From positions 81,578-145,577 of the forward strand of contig DXZS01000006.1 of the NCBI GenBank assembly GCA_019419505.1: a stretch of 64,000 nucleotides of DNA, given 5' to 3'. The notes under the pieces were generated by a model. The model was not told the DNA's origin, made no database searches, and saw only the letters and a list, made by a program, of their open reading frames with translations. Shown in pieces: positions 32,790 to 41,902 of this stretch. A program made the translations under genes and the position numbers. Positions within the stretch are counted from its first letter, which is position 1. Each line of letters opens with the position of its first letter. This DNA is from Collinsella sp. (GTDB lineage: Bacteria; Actinomycetota; Coriobacteriia; Coriobacteriales; Coriobacteriaceae).

Positions 32790-33335
32790 ATGATGTGGTT
32801 TACCGCCGACCTGCACCTGGGCGATACGAATATCTTGCACGACATGGATCGGCCGTTTGATTCGGTCGAGGAGATGAACCGCAAGGTCATCGATGCCATC
32901 AATGAGTGCGTGGCTGCGGACGACCGCCTCTATATCTTGGGAGACTTTACGTATCGCTTGCCCATGGCGGAGGCGGTGCGCCTGCGCGAGCGTATCGAAT
33001 GCAAGAATGTGACGCTCATCTGCGGTAACCATGACGGCGACTGGGAAGATCCCGACGCCCCGCAAATTTGGGAAGACGTGCGCGATTACCTGGAGGTTGC
33101 TCCCGGCTATGCCAAGGGCCATCGTCTGGTGATGAGCCATTACCCCATGCTCAGCTGGAATGGTAAGGCGCGTGGCGCCATCATGCTACACGGGCATATC
33201 CACAGCAGAGGAGACCGCACCAACGCACGCAACCGCGATCGCGAGCGCCCCATTTACCGCTACGATGTGGGCCTCGACGCCAACGAGTACAAGCCCGTAA
33301 GCCGCGACCAGATTCTTAGCTTCTTTGGGCTATAG
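32790..33335 (+). CDS. Calcineurin-like metallophosphoesterase
   Basis: 181 residues. The metal-site motifs occur in order: TADLHLGD, ILGDFTYR, CGNHDGD, MSHYPML and LHGHIHSR. It is a compact single-domain phosphoesterase of the YfcE/MJ0936-like group. Substrate unknown; nucleotides or DNA ends are possible given the HIRAN gene just before it. ATG 32790 (or the next codon 32793). The stop codon touches a long hairpin with REP-like loop. Confidence 0.87.
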   Translation: MMWFTADLHLGDTNILHDMDRPFDSVEEMNRKVIDAINECVAADDRLYILGDFTYRLPMAEAVRLRERIECKNVTLICGNHDGDWEDPDAPQIWEDVRDYLEVAPGYAKGHRLVMSHYPMLSWNGKARGAIMLHGHIHSRGDRTNARNRDRERPIYRYDVGLDANEYKPVSRDQILSFFGL

Positions 33336-33388
33336 GGCGCCAGAACCACCACAAAGGGGACAGGCACCTTTGTGGTGGCTCTGGCGCC
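33336..33388. repeat. 53-bp hairpin with GGGACAGG loop (REP-like) at the phosphoesterase 3' end
   Basis: GGCGCCAG (33336-33343) and CTGGCGCC (33381-33388) flank a perfect 12-bp stem CCACCACAAAGG (33346-33357) and CCTTTGTGGTGG (33367-33378). The loop contains GGACAGGCA. The loop core matches family A repeats at 5.5 and 47.2 kb although the stem differs. It starts at the base after the stop codon. Confidence 0.7.
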
Positions 33389-33474
33389 GTTGACATTATG
33401 GCGGCGGCGCTTTTTTGTCCGTGCGGCGCGGTAGAGTGTAGGCGGTTGAAATTTGCGTCCATCGAGGAGCTGCT

Positions 33475-35232
33475 ATGAATGAGATCAAGTGCCCGCATTG
33501 TGGCGAAGTCTTTAAGGTCGATGCATCCGGCTATGCGGATATCGTCAAGCAGGTGCGCGATGCCGAGTTTTCGCGCGACTTGGATGAGCGTGTGAAGGCA
33601 GTCCAGCGCGAGGGCGAGCAGGCGCTGGAGCTTGAGCGCTCGCGTTCGATGGCTGCTTTGCAGGAGGCAGAGTCTCAGCGCAACGCTCAGCTCGTTGAGC
33701 AGAAGAACGCTGCGGCTCAGCAACTGGCACAAGAGGTTGCCAAGCGCGATGCTGAGCTTGCCGAGCTGCGCGCTAAGCTCGAGGGCGCTGCCGCAGAGCG
33801 CGAGAGTGCAAGCCAGCGCGCGGCGGTAGAGGCACGAGCCAATGCTCAAAAGGAAAATGCCGAACTCCAGCGTGAGATTGATAGCCTGCGTGCGCAGCTT
33901 GGGCGCAAAGATGACGAAGCAAAGCTTGCCGAGTCGGCGGCGCGCAACGCTGCTCAAAACGATTTAGCTGCGCGCGACGCTCAGATTGCTGAGCTGCAGG
34001 CCAGGCTCGCCGCGGCGGACAAAGCCCAGGAGATGGCGCTTGCCGCTGCCGCGGCAGAGTCGCAGCGTGAGCTCGATGCCGCTCGCAGCGAGGCCGAGCG
34101 CGCGCTTACTGACTATCGCGCGAAGGCGCAGGAGAAGTTTTCCGCCGCAAAGGCTCAGTCCGAGCAAGAGGCCGAGGGCCTGCGTGCCCAGCTGCGCGAG
34201 CAGGAACTGATGGCAAAAATGAACCTGTCAGAGGCGGTCGCCGCGGCGGAGCGAGAGCGCGATGAGGCACGTGCCAAACTGACGAGCGAGCTGGCTGTGC
34301 GCGATTCTCGCGAGGAACAGGCCAAGGCGGCACACGAGCTCGAGCTTGCGCAGGCCAAGCGTGCGAGCGATGACCTGATTCGCTACAAGGATGAAGAGAT
34401 CGAGCGCCTTAAGGACATGAAGGTCCGCCTGTCCACCAAGATGGTGGGCGAGTCGCTCGAGCAGCACTGCGAGACCGAGTTTAACCGTCTGCGCATGACG
34501 GCGTTTCCTAACGCGTACTTCGAGAAGGATAACGATGCGTCCGAGGGCACCAAGGGCGACTTTATCTTCCGCGAGTGCGACGCAAGCGGTAACGAGGTCA
34601 TTTCGATTATGTTCGAGATGAAAAACGAGAACGACGAGACCGCGACCAAACATAAAAACGAGGACTTCTTTAAGAAACTCGATCACGATCGTCGCCAGAA
34701 AGGCTGTGAGTACGCGGTGCTCTGCACGTTGCTCGAACCCGAGAGCGAGCTTTACAACGCCGGCATCGTGGACGTGAGCTATCGCTACGAGAAGATGTAC
34801 GTGATTCGCCCACAGTTCTTTATTCCCATGATCACGCTTCTTCGCAACGCCGCCATGGGTTCGCTGCGCTATAAGCAGGAGCTGGCGGAGTACAAACAGC
34901 AGAATATCGACGTCACGAACTTCGAAGCCAAGATGGAAAAGTTCAAGAATGATTTCGGTCGCAACTACGAGATCGCGAGCCGAAAGTTCCAAACGGCGAT
35001 TGATGAGATCGACAAGACGATTAGCCATCTGCAGAAAACCAAGGAGGCGTTGCTGTCCTCCGAGAACAATCTGCGCCTAGCCAACAAGAAGGCCGACGAT
35101 CTTACCATTCGCAAGCTCACGTGGGGCAACAAGACCATGAAAGCAGCGTTTGACGAGGCACGCGGGGCTGCGACAGAGACAAACGATGAGCCAGCCGAGG
35201 CGGATTCGTATGAGGTCGAGGATGCCGAGTAA
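33475..35232 (+). CDS. DUF2130 domain protein with long coiled coil
   Basis: 585 residues. The start has a small zinc-ribbon-like segment (IKCPHCGEVF). Residues 40-300 are a continuous Ala/Glu/Gln-rich coiled coil. The C-terminal domain (about 310-480) is DUF2130: RLRMTAFPNAYFEKDNDASE, IMFEMKNENDETATKHKNED, HDRRQKGCEYAVLCTLLEPE and YVIRPQFFIPMITLLRNAA. The E-M-K pattern with a following Lys suggests a distant nuclease-like fold, but no activity is established for the family. Single gene ending in a bidirectional terminator. Confidence 0.88.
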   Translation: MNEIKCPHCGEVFKVDASGYADIVKQVRDAEFSRDLDERVKAVQREGEQALELERSRSMAALQEAESQRNAQLVEQKNAAAQQLAQEVAKRDAELAELRAKLEGAAAERESASQRAAVEARANAQKENAELQREIDSLRAQLGRKDDEAKLAESAARNAAQNDLAARDAQIAELQARLAAADKAQEMALAAAAAESQRELDAARSEAERALTDYRAKAQEKFSAAKAQSEQEAEGLRAQLREQELMAKMNLSEAVAAAERERDEARAKLTSELAVRDSREEQAKAAHELELAQAKRASDDLIRYKDEEIERLKDMKVRLSTKMVGESLEQHCETEFNRLRMTAFPNAYFEKDNDASEGTKGDFIFRECDASGNEVISIMFEMKNENDETATKHKNEDFFKKLDHDRRQKGCEYAVLCTLLEPESELYNAGIVDVSYRYEKMYVIRPQFFIPMITLLRNAAMGSLRYKQELAEYKQQNIDVTNFEAKMEKFKNDFGRNYEIASRKFQTAIDEIDKTISHLQKTKEALLSSENNLRLANKKADDLTIRKLTWGNKTMKAAFDEARGAATETNDEPAEADSYEVEDAE

Positions 35233-35255
35233 GGCATAGCGTATAGTGCAAAAGT

Positions 35256-35285
35256 GGGGCCGCTGGCGATATTGCCAGCGGCCCC
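35256..35285. terminator. Bidirectional terminator between DUF2130 gene and helicase gene
   Basis: Perfect 12-bp stem GGGGCCGCTGGC (35256-35267), loop GATATT, GCCAGCGGCCCC (35274-35285), then GTTTCGTT. It separates convergent genes. Confidence 0.8.
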
Positions 35286-35306
35286 GTTTCGTTCCGGTAA
35301 GTTCGG

Positions 35307-37988
35307 CTAGACTTCGAGCAGGTTCTCGATAAAGCCGACACGGTAGTTTTTGAAGATGACCTCGCCGCCGTCTTGCGTGGCGTCCAGGTCGACATCGCCC
35401 ATGATGCCAAAGTCGTGGTCGCCATCCTCGTCGGCAAAGATCTGGTGCACGTGCCATACGTGCGCGGTCTTCTCGTCGGACTCGTCAATGGAAAACATCG
35501 CGGCGCTGCGGGCATCTCCGTCGGTGAGGATCTCCTCGTGCTGCTCATGGTAGGCATCGAGCGCCTTTTGCCAGCGGATTTCGCTCATGCCCCAGTCGTC
35601 GTCGAGCTCGCCCAGGTCGCGAACGTGCTCGCGAGCGGCAAGGGTCACGCGGCGGAAGAGCGCGTTGCGCACCAACAGCGTGCAGCCGCGGCGGTCCGCC
35701 ACGACCTCGTCGATGCCCTGCGGCGGCGCGGCGTCGAGGGCTGCCGGGTTGCCGGCGTTCTCCCACTCGTCCACCAGGCTCGAGTCCACCGAGCGCACCA
35801 CAAAGCCCAGCCACGAGATAATGTCGCGCAGGCGCTCGTCGCGCTTCTCGATGGGCACGGTGCGGTCGAGTGAACGGTAGGCCTCGGCTAGGTAGCGCAG
35901 CAGAATGCCCTCGGAGCGGGCGATGCCGAGCTTTTGAATGTAGCCCTTAAAATCGCTCGCGCCTTCCAGCATATCGCGCAGGACGCTCTTGGGAGAGAGC
36001 TGATAGTCGTTTGCCCAGGGCACTTCCTGGCAGTACTTGTCAAAGGCGCCGTCGAGCAAATCCTCGAGCGGCTTTTCGTACGTGACGTCTTGAATGCGCT
36101 CCAAGCGCTCCTCATACTCGACGCCGTCAGCCTTCATTTCGGCCATCGCGCGGTCGCGCGCGGCGCGCTCCTGTGCGCGCAGCACCTGCTTGGGGTCCTC
36201 GAGCGTTGCCTCGACCATCGAGATTAGATCCATGGTATAGGTCTCGCTCTCGGGATCGAGCAGCTCCAACGCGGCAAGCAAGAACGGCGAGAGTGGCTGA
36301 TCGAGCGCGAAGTCCTCGGGCAGATCGACCGTCAGCGCATAGTCGATGTCCGGTGCGGCGTCAGCCGGGGCGTCGGGTGCGGGCGGCACCTCGGTGCGAA
36401 CGACGACGCCGGAATCGATGAGCGTGGCGAAGATTTCGTCGGCGCGAACCTCGAGCTTGGCCTTTTCTTCGGGGGTCTGCAGGCTCGTCTCGATGAGGTC
36501 GTGTACGCGGGCGCGGGCATCGCCGCCCTGTTCGACCACGCTAATCACCATGGAGTGCGTGATGCGCAGGCGCGGCTTAAGCGTCTCGGGCTGCGTCTCA
36601 ATCAGGCGCTCAAAGGTCTGCTTGTTCCAGGTGACAAAACCCTCGGGGGCTTTTTTCTTTTTAATCTTACGGAGTTTTTTGGGGTCGTCGCCCGCTTTGG
36701 CCATAAGCTTGGCATTCTCGATCTCGTGCTCGGGTGCCTCGGCAATCACCATGCCCTCGGTATCGAAGCCCGAGCGGCCGGCGCGACCGGCAATCTGATG
36801 AAACTCGCGGGCGCGCAGACGACGCATCTTGTAGCCGTCGAACTTGGTGAGCGCGGTGAGTACCACGGTGTGGATGGGTACGTTGATGCCGACGCCGAGC
36901 GTATCGGTGCCGCAGATGACGGGCAACAGGCCCTGTTGTGCCAAGCGCTCGACCAGCAGACGATAGCGCGGCAACATGCCAGCATGGTGCACGCCGACGC
37001 CGCATCCGAGCAAGCGCTTAAGAATCTTGCCAAAGGCCGTGGAGAAGCTCGTGCCTTTGGCAGCTTCCTTAATGGCCTCGCGCTGCGCCTTGCTGGCGAT
37101 GCCAAAATTGGCGAGCGACTGCGCCGTCGCAAGGGCGGCATCCTGGCTAAAGTGCACGATATAGAGCGGGGCCTCGCCACGGCGCATGGCGAGCTCGACG
37201 GTGCCCTCGAGGGAGGTCGTCACATAGTCGTAGCTCAGCGGAACAGGACGCGGGGCGTCGACAACCAAGTCGCAAGCAGCGCCGGTGTGCTCCTCGAGTG
37301 AGGCGGCGATGGCAGTGACATCGCCGAGCGTGGCGCTCATGAGCATAAACTGCGTGTGGGGCAGGGTGAGCAGCGGCACCTGCCAGGCCCAACCGCGGTC
37401 GGGGTCGGCAAAGTAGTGGAACTCATCCATGGCCACGCAGCCCACATCGGCGTCCTCACCCTCGCGCAGCGCATCGTTAGCAAGGATTTCGGCCGTGCAG
37501 CAGATGACGGGTGCCTTGGTGTTGATATGCGTGTCGCCGGTGATCATGCCGACGTTATCGCGGCCGAGCACCTGCACAAGGTCGAAGAACTTTTCGCTGA
37601 CCAGGGCCTTGATGGGGGCCGTGTAATAACAACGCTTACCCTGCGCCATGCCCATAAAGAGCATACCCAGCGCGACGAGCGATTTACCCGATCCGGTCGG
37701 TGTGCCTAAGATGACGTGATCGCCGGCTGCCAGGTCCATGAGGGCCTCTTCTTGGTGATCCCACAGTTCAATACCGCGATCGCTCGTCCATTCAAAGAAA
37801 CGCTCGAAGGCCTGGTCGGGCGTGAGCCATGGCTCGGGCTCACTGCCATCCTCGGGCTCCCACCAGGTGGGGGAGAGCGCGCCGAGCGAGCCAAACTCGG
37901 CTTCGGTTCCCGTGCCGCCCGAGAATGAGCTGGCGGCGCCGGCGCCGGAGACGGTGCTGGCGGCGGTATCTGTCGTGGTCTGTGCCAT
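35307..37988 (-). CDS. DEAD/DEAH-box helicase with DUF3516 C-terminal region
   Basis: 893 residues. After a disordered Ser/Gly/Thr-rich start, helicase motifs appear: TPTGSGKS (I), AMDEFHYF (II), LMSATLGD (III), and HQIAGRAGRSGFD (VI). The C-terminal 400 residues match the DUF3516 proteins of actinobacteria, which are relatives of Ski2/Mtr4 RNA helicases. It probably unwinds RNA or structured nucleic acid in the cytosol. Single gene on the minus strand; trmB-like gene lies upstream of it. ATG 37988. Confidence 0.9.
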   Translation of the reverse strand: MAQTTTDTAASTVSGAGAASSFSGGTGTEAEFGSLGALSPTWWEPEDGSEPEPWLTPDQAFERFFEWTSDRGIELWDHQEEALMDLAAGDHVILGTPTGSGKSLVALGMLFMGMAQGKRCYYTAPIKALVSEKFFDLVQVLGRDNVGMITGDTHINTKAPVICCTAEILANDALREGEDADVGCVAMDEFHYFADPDRGWAWQVPLLTLPHTQFMLMSATLGDVTAIAASLEEHTGAACDLVVDAPRPVPLSYDYVTTSLEGTVELAMRRGEAPLYIVHFSQDAALATAQSLANFGIASKAQREAIKEAAKGTSFSTAFGKILKRLLGCGVGVHHAGMLPRYRLLVERLAQQGLLPVICGTDTLGVGINVPIHTVVLTALTKFDGYKMRRLRAREFHQIAGRAGRSGFDTEGMVIAEAPEHEIENAKLMAKAGDDPKKLRKIKKKKAPEGFVTWNKQTFERLIETQPETLKPRLRITHSMVISVVEQGGDARARVHDLIETSLQTPEEKAKLEVRADEIFATLIDSGVVVRTEVPPAPDAPADAAPDIDYALTVDLPEDFALDQPLSPFLLAALELLDPESETYTMDLISMVEATLEDPKQVLRAQERAARDRAMAEMKADGVEYEERLERIQDVTYEKPLEDLLDGAFDKYCQEVPWANDYQLSPKSVLRDMLEGASDFKGYIQKLGIARSEGILLRYLAEAYRSLDRTVPIEKRDERLRDIISWLGFVVRSVDSSLVDEWENAGNPAALDAAPPQGIDEVVADRRGCTLLVRNALFRRVTLAAREHVRDLGELDDDWGMSEIRWQKALDAYHEQHEEILTDGDARSAAMFSIDESDEKTAHVWHVHQIFADEDGDHDFGIMGDVDLDATQDGGEVIFKNYRVGFIENLLEV

Positions 37989-38086
37989 GTGTTTGCTTTC
38001 TCTCGCGATTGTCCGCCAACTATTATGGCGTAGCGGCGGCGCGGAGCGGCAGCGCGCGAGAAAATGCAGGAAATGGGCGTGCGGTG

Positions 38087-38926
38087 CTAGCGTTCCTGAG
38101 GCAGGCGCTTCTTGCCTTTCCGGGCACGGTTTCTAAAGTTCTCGACGGCCTCTTCCATGCCCAGGGGTACATAGGTGAGCTCATCGAGGTTATCGGGCAG
38201 GTAGCAGGCAAGGCTTTGCTCCTGCATGCGGCCCGCCGTGAGCGCATCGTCGGTTGGCTGCGCACCGGGTGTGGCGCAAATGCCATAGACGACGGCGCCC
38301 ATCTCGCGCGTGCGGCATTCATATTCGGTCTCGGGATGCTCGGGATGGTCGCGGCGAACGTCGTCGCTTACCCAAAGTGTGTCGTAGCCTGCCGCGGCAA
38401 ACTGCCCCAGGGCGTAGTCGCGCAGTGGCTTGCTGTCGGTTCGCAGCGTGACGGTGGCGCCGGCTGCAAAGAGCGGGCGGTAGATCATCAGATGGTCGAC
38501 ATGGACGAGTCGTTTTTTGGCGTACTTGGCCTTGGGCTGCGGCGTGGGAAAGTTAATGGTGATGGCATCGAGCTCGCCTGCGGCAAATAGCTGCGGCAGC
38601 GATGCGGCGCCTCGGGGCAGAACGAGTGCGTTGGTCAGTTCCTGCTCGCAGATTTTCTGTGCGGCATAGGCGATGCAGATGGGCTCCTGGTCCATGCCGA
38701 TAAAGAGGGTGTTTGGCTCGTGGGCCGCGCGCTCTACAAGGTACGTTCCCTTGCCACAACCAAGGTCCAGGTGAAGGTGTTCGAAGGGCTTGCTGCCAAC
38801 TGGCGCACAGGCCTCGCGCCAATCTCCGGCATAGGCCTCGGGGTTCGTCTCAATTGCATCGGCGTAGCGCTCCAGGCGCTCCTCGAGCACAAAGTTCTTA
38901 GGCGTGCGAACGTGGACGGCTCCCAT
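38087..38926 (-). CDS. trmB: tRNA (guanine46-N7)-methyltransferase-like protein
   Basis: 279 residues from ATG 38926 after AAGGAGCC. The SAM-binding motif is HLDLGCGKGTYLVE and IGMDQEP follows. The TrmB substrate loop, usually FPDPWPKKRHHKRR, reads NFPTPQPKAKYAKKRL, so the two Asp/Trp positions differ. The C-terminal 60 residues are longer than in most TrmB proteins. It should methylate tRNA G46, but the altered loop leaves some doubt about the substrate. Confidence 0.75.
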   Translation of the reverse strand: MGAVHVRTPKNFVLEERLERYADAIETNPEAYAGDWREACAPVGSKPFEHLHLDLGCGKGTYLVERAAHEPNTLFIGMDQEPICIAYAAQKICEQELTNALVLPRGAASLPQLFAAGELDAITINFPTPQPKAKYAKKRLVHVDHLMIYRPLFAAGATVTLRTDSKPLRDYALGQFAAAGYDTLWVSDDVRRDHPEHPETEYECRTREMGAVVYGICATPGAQPTDDALTAGRMQEQSLACYLPDNLDELTYVPLGMEEAVENFRNRARKGKKRLPQER

Positions 38927-39045
38927 GAGGCTCCTTGGTCATAAGTATGGAACGTATAGCTGCGCGTTCCGTCAATGGGTTGAAAAGGGGGTGGGCATAG
39001 TTTGCCCGAAAGACGCGGTGCGGCTCGACGGCGAGTCGTCGGTGC

Positions 39046-39918
39046 CTACAGACGCTTGAGAATCACATAGCGGTTGAGATCGCCGCTGCGACCGTCGGCA
39101 TGGAAGCGCTCGAGCTCGCGCACGGGGACCTCGCCACTCTTGTAGAACGTACGGACGCCGCGCACCAGGTCGGTGATCTGCTGATCGTCAAAGTGGTGGC
39201 AATAGCGGTAGGCGTGGCGGTCGTTTTGCCAGCCGATGAGGTGGTCGCCGGCTTCAAACTGCGCGGAATCGTAACCCTCAAACGGCGGGGTGAGCTCGGC
39301 GCGGGCCTCGGCGCGAACGGCCTTGCGCGCCATGCGCTCGTCATTCATAAACTCCCAAAAGCTGATGGCGATGATGCCGCCCGGGCGCGTCTGGCGCACC
39401 AGGGCGTCGAGCACGCGTACGCGGTACTCGCACGACGGCACGTGGTGCATAAAACCAAAGCAGACCGAGATGTCGGCGAGCGGTGCGTCGAAAAGCACAT
39501 CGGGCGTCTCGGCGGGGTTGAGCTTCATGAGGGCATCGAGCACGTCGAGTTCCTGGAAGTGCAGGTTGGGAATGCGCAGGGCGTGACCGCGCGCATCGAT
39601 AGCCAAATCCTGGCACGAGTCGACGCCATAGAACTCAAACGGGCAGCTGGCATCTGCTGAGGGGTTTGCGCCGTCGACGCCCTTGGCGGCAAGTGCGCCG
39701 CCGGCAGCAAAGTTCTCGAATCGCATATTGCCGCAGGCAAGATCGAAGACGCGGACGGGATGCTCGATCGTGGCGACGTCGAGCTGCCCGAGCGCGATGT
39801 CCATGGTGTGCACCCAGCCGGGCCACGGGGCCTGCCGCGTATCGGAAAAGGAGGCGGAGTGTTCGCGATAGAACGTGTTGTTGAGCTGGATGAGCGATGA
39901 GGCGAAATCGCGGTTCAC
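39046..39918 (-). CDS. Class I SAM-dependent methyltransferase
   Basis: 290 residues from GTG 39918, chosen because GGAGGGAG lies nine bases before it; the open frame runs further to 40053 without a site. The SAM motif is VRVFDLACGNMRFENF, then EFYGVDSCQD, HFQELDVLD, and SVCFGFMHHVPSCEYR as motif IV. The target cannot be told; the tryptophan-rich N terminus (RQAPWPGWVHTMD) is like that of ubiquinone/biotin-type or tRNA methyltransferases. Divergent from an XRE gene with a 267-base gap where I see no clear sites. Confidence 0.8.
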   Translation of the reverse strand: MNRDFASSLIQLNNTFYREHSASFSDTRQAPWPGWVHTMDIALGQLDVATIEHPVRVFDLACGNMRFENFAAGGALAAKGVDGANPSADASCPFEFYGVDSCQDLAIDARGHALRIPNLHFQELDVLDALMKLNPAETPDVLFDAPLADISVCFGFMHHVPSCEYRVRVLDALVRQTRPGGIIAISFWEFMNDERMARKAVRAEARAELTPPFEGYDSAQFEAGDHLIGWQNDRHAYRYCHHFDDQQITDLVRGVRTFYKSGEVPVRELERFHADGRSGDLNRYVILKRL

Positions 39919-40185
39919 GGCGCGGAACTCCCTCCGTTGGCGGTGCGGAATAAACAGTACGACCATACTACCGTTAACGCCGCAACGGGGACAACCGAGC
40001 CGTGGGTCATTGCTTTGTTTGGACACATTTCCGCAGCTCATATGTGCCCGCAACCGCCGGTTGTCAAAAATCTCACTAGAATAGGTGGCATGCTTTTGGC
40101 GGTGGCGGATAGATTATTAACTGTGCAAGGCGCCTTAAGAACAAAAACGGTCCGGCGGCACGGCTGGCATCACATAGGAGGAACC

Positions 40186-40908
40186 ATGAATGTAGAAACT
40201 GCGCAGCGGCTCGCCGACCTTCGTCGCAGCAAGGGTTTTAGCCAAGAAGGGCTGGCGCGAAAGCTGGGGCTGTCGCGCCAGGCGGTCAGTAAATGGGAGC
40301 GCGCGGAGAGCTCGCCCGATACCGAGAACCTGATCTCGCTCGCCAAACTTTATGGCGTGAGCCTGGACGAGCTGCTCAATCCGAGCGACGAGATCGAGGA
40401 CGATATCGAGTTTGAGAACGAGGACCGCGCCCGCCAGCGCGAGGCCGAGGCGGCAGAGCGTGCTCGCACCCATGAGGCGGCGGCGCGCGCTACCGAGGCG
40501 GCAACGCAGGCGAGTGATGCTGCGGCCAAGGCGGCGCAAGCGGCAAGCTGGAGTGCGCAGGCTGCCAATGCGGCGACGGCTCAGGCGACGAGTGGCGGCG
40601 CAGTTGGCTCGACTCCGGTGAAGGGCCCGTTCCAGTCGTTCCCGTATTGGGCCGTGTGTTGGCTGCTGTTCTTTTTGCTGATGTTCCTGTTTGGTGCCGG
40701 CCCCTTTGCCGCGCTGATCTTCTTTACGATTCCCATCTATCACTGGGTGGCGCGTGCGCTCGATGGTGATTGGGCGCGCGGGGATATCCAGGTTGGTCCG
40801 GCGCCGGCGGTCGCTAGGACTAAGGGGGAGGACGTTTCCACAGCGGTTGACGCTGACATGGCTGCCGCGACCACCGCTGAGTCGAGCGCCAAAGAAGGTG
40901 ATGAATGA
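40186..40908 (+). CDS. XRE-family HTH regulator with membrane segment
   Basis: 240 residues from ATG 40186 with AGGAGGAACC. Residues 5-65 are a Cro/C1-type helix-turn-helix (RLADLRRSKGFSQEGLARKL, LSRQAVSKWERAES). A long Glu/Ala-rich helix (about 75-140) leads to one or two membrane segments (YWAVCWLLFFLLMFLFGAGP). It overlaps the next gene by four bases (ATGA), a DUF4097 protein, so the two probably act together, perhaps sensing the cell envelope. No target site was found. Confidence 0.87.
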   Translation: MNVETAQRLADLRRSKGFSQEGLARKLGLSRQAVSKWERAESSPDTENLISLAKLYGVSLDELLNPSDEIEDDIEFENEDRARQREAEAAERARTHEAAARATEAATQASDAAAKAAQAASWSAQAANAATAQATSGGAVGSTPVKGPFQSFPYWAVCWLLFFLLMFLFGAGPFAALIFFTIPIYHWVARALDGDWARGDIQVGPAPAVARTKGEDVSTAVDADMAAATTAESSAKEGDE

Positions 40909-41804
40909 TGAAGCTCTCGCATGAGTCTAAGAGGCGCTTGGGCATTGGCATCGGAGCGTTTGTGCTCATCATCGGGCTTGTCGTTGGCACTTCGCGGACT
41001 TTGATTCATTTTGATGGACCGTGGAATCTCAACGATGTTGTATCCGGCTTGTCTGGTATGGACGATGCGTTTGACGAGGACGATGTTTTTGATGACGGTA
41101 TTTACTCCGCTCAGTCTCAAAAGCTTTCGAGTGAAACCTTCGATGCCGACTCATTCCAGTCCCTTGACCTGGATGTGACGTCGGGTACGGTCGATATTAA
41201 GTACGTTTCCGATGGACCGGTGCGTGTCATCGAGAGTGGTCGCGTTGCAAAAGGAGTAACTGCTTACGATGCTGCCACGCAAAATCTGGCCGAGATTAGG
41301 GGCTCTACGCTCAGGATTAACCAGTTCGACTGCGATGACGAGCGTGCGCTTGACCGTACGGTCACCATCGAGCTGCCGCGCGAGCTTGCCGATAACATGA
41401 TGGACATTTCGGCGAATGTGGGGTCGGGGGATCTGACGATTACGGACATTGCGTGCCACGACTTCGATTTGACGTTGGACTCGGGAGACGTCGAGTTTAC
41501 GGGTACCGTGACCGATACCCTGAATGTCGAGGTCGGTTCGGGCGACATGACGTTCGATCTCTACCAGGCGCCCGCGAAGTCGATGGACGTGAGTGTGGGC
41601 TCGGGTGATGTGGAGATGACGGTTCCGAACTCTACGGGCTTTAAGGCGAGCCTCACCTTGGGCAGCGGCGACTTCGAGAGCGATTTCCTTCCGCTTGACT
41701 ACGACGGCGAGACCATTTTGAATCTTGAATTCGATAATGGCGATAAGTCCGCCACGTATCGTTTTGAGGTTGGTTCGGGCGACATGTCATTTGATTCAGA
41801 GTGA
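40905..41804 (+). CDS. DUF4097-family membrane-anchored beta-repeat protein
   Basis: 299 residues. An N-terminal membrane segment (IGAFVLIIGLVVGTSRTLI) is followed by an outside domain of beta-helix-like repeats that recur as VGSGDLTI, LDSGDVEF, VGSGDMTF, VGSGDVEM and LGSGDFES. This is the DUF4097 pattern; such proteins often pair with PadR, XRE or PspC-type regulators in envelope-stress operons. It is co-translated with the XRE protein before it. No enzymatic motif. Confidence 0.85.
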   Translation: MMKLSHESKRRLGIGIGAFVLIIGLVVGTSRTLIHFDGPWNLNDVVSGLSGMDDAFDEDDVFDDGIYSAQSQKLSSETFDADSFQSLDLDVTSGTVDIKYVSDGPVRVIESGRVAKGVTAYDAATQNLAEIRGSTLRINQFDCDDERALDRTVTIELPRELADNMMDISANVGSGDLTITDIACHDFDLTLDSGDVEFTGTVTDTLNVEVGSGDMTFDLYQAPAKSMDVSVGSGDVEMTVPNSTGFKASLTLGSGDFESDFLPLDYDGETILNLEFDNGDKSATYRFEVGSGDMSFDSE

Positions 41805-41851
41805 CGGGCGGTTATCGAAGACTTATAAACCATAGCTGCGCTGTTTAATGG

Positions 41852-41882
41852 AGGCGCCGGAGCCGTGACGGGCTCCGGCGCC
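41852..41882 (+). terminator. Terminator of the XRE-DUF4097 operon
   Basis: Perfect 12-bp stem GGCGCCGGAGCC (41852-41863) and GGCTCCGGCGCC (41871-41882), then TTTGCCTTT. Confidence 0.85.
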
Positions 41883-41902
41883 TTTGCCTTTACAATGGGG
41901 GC

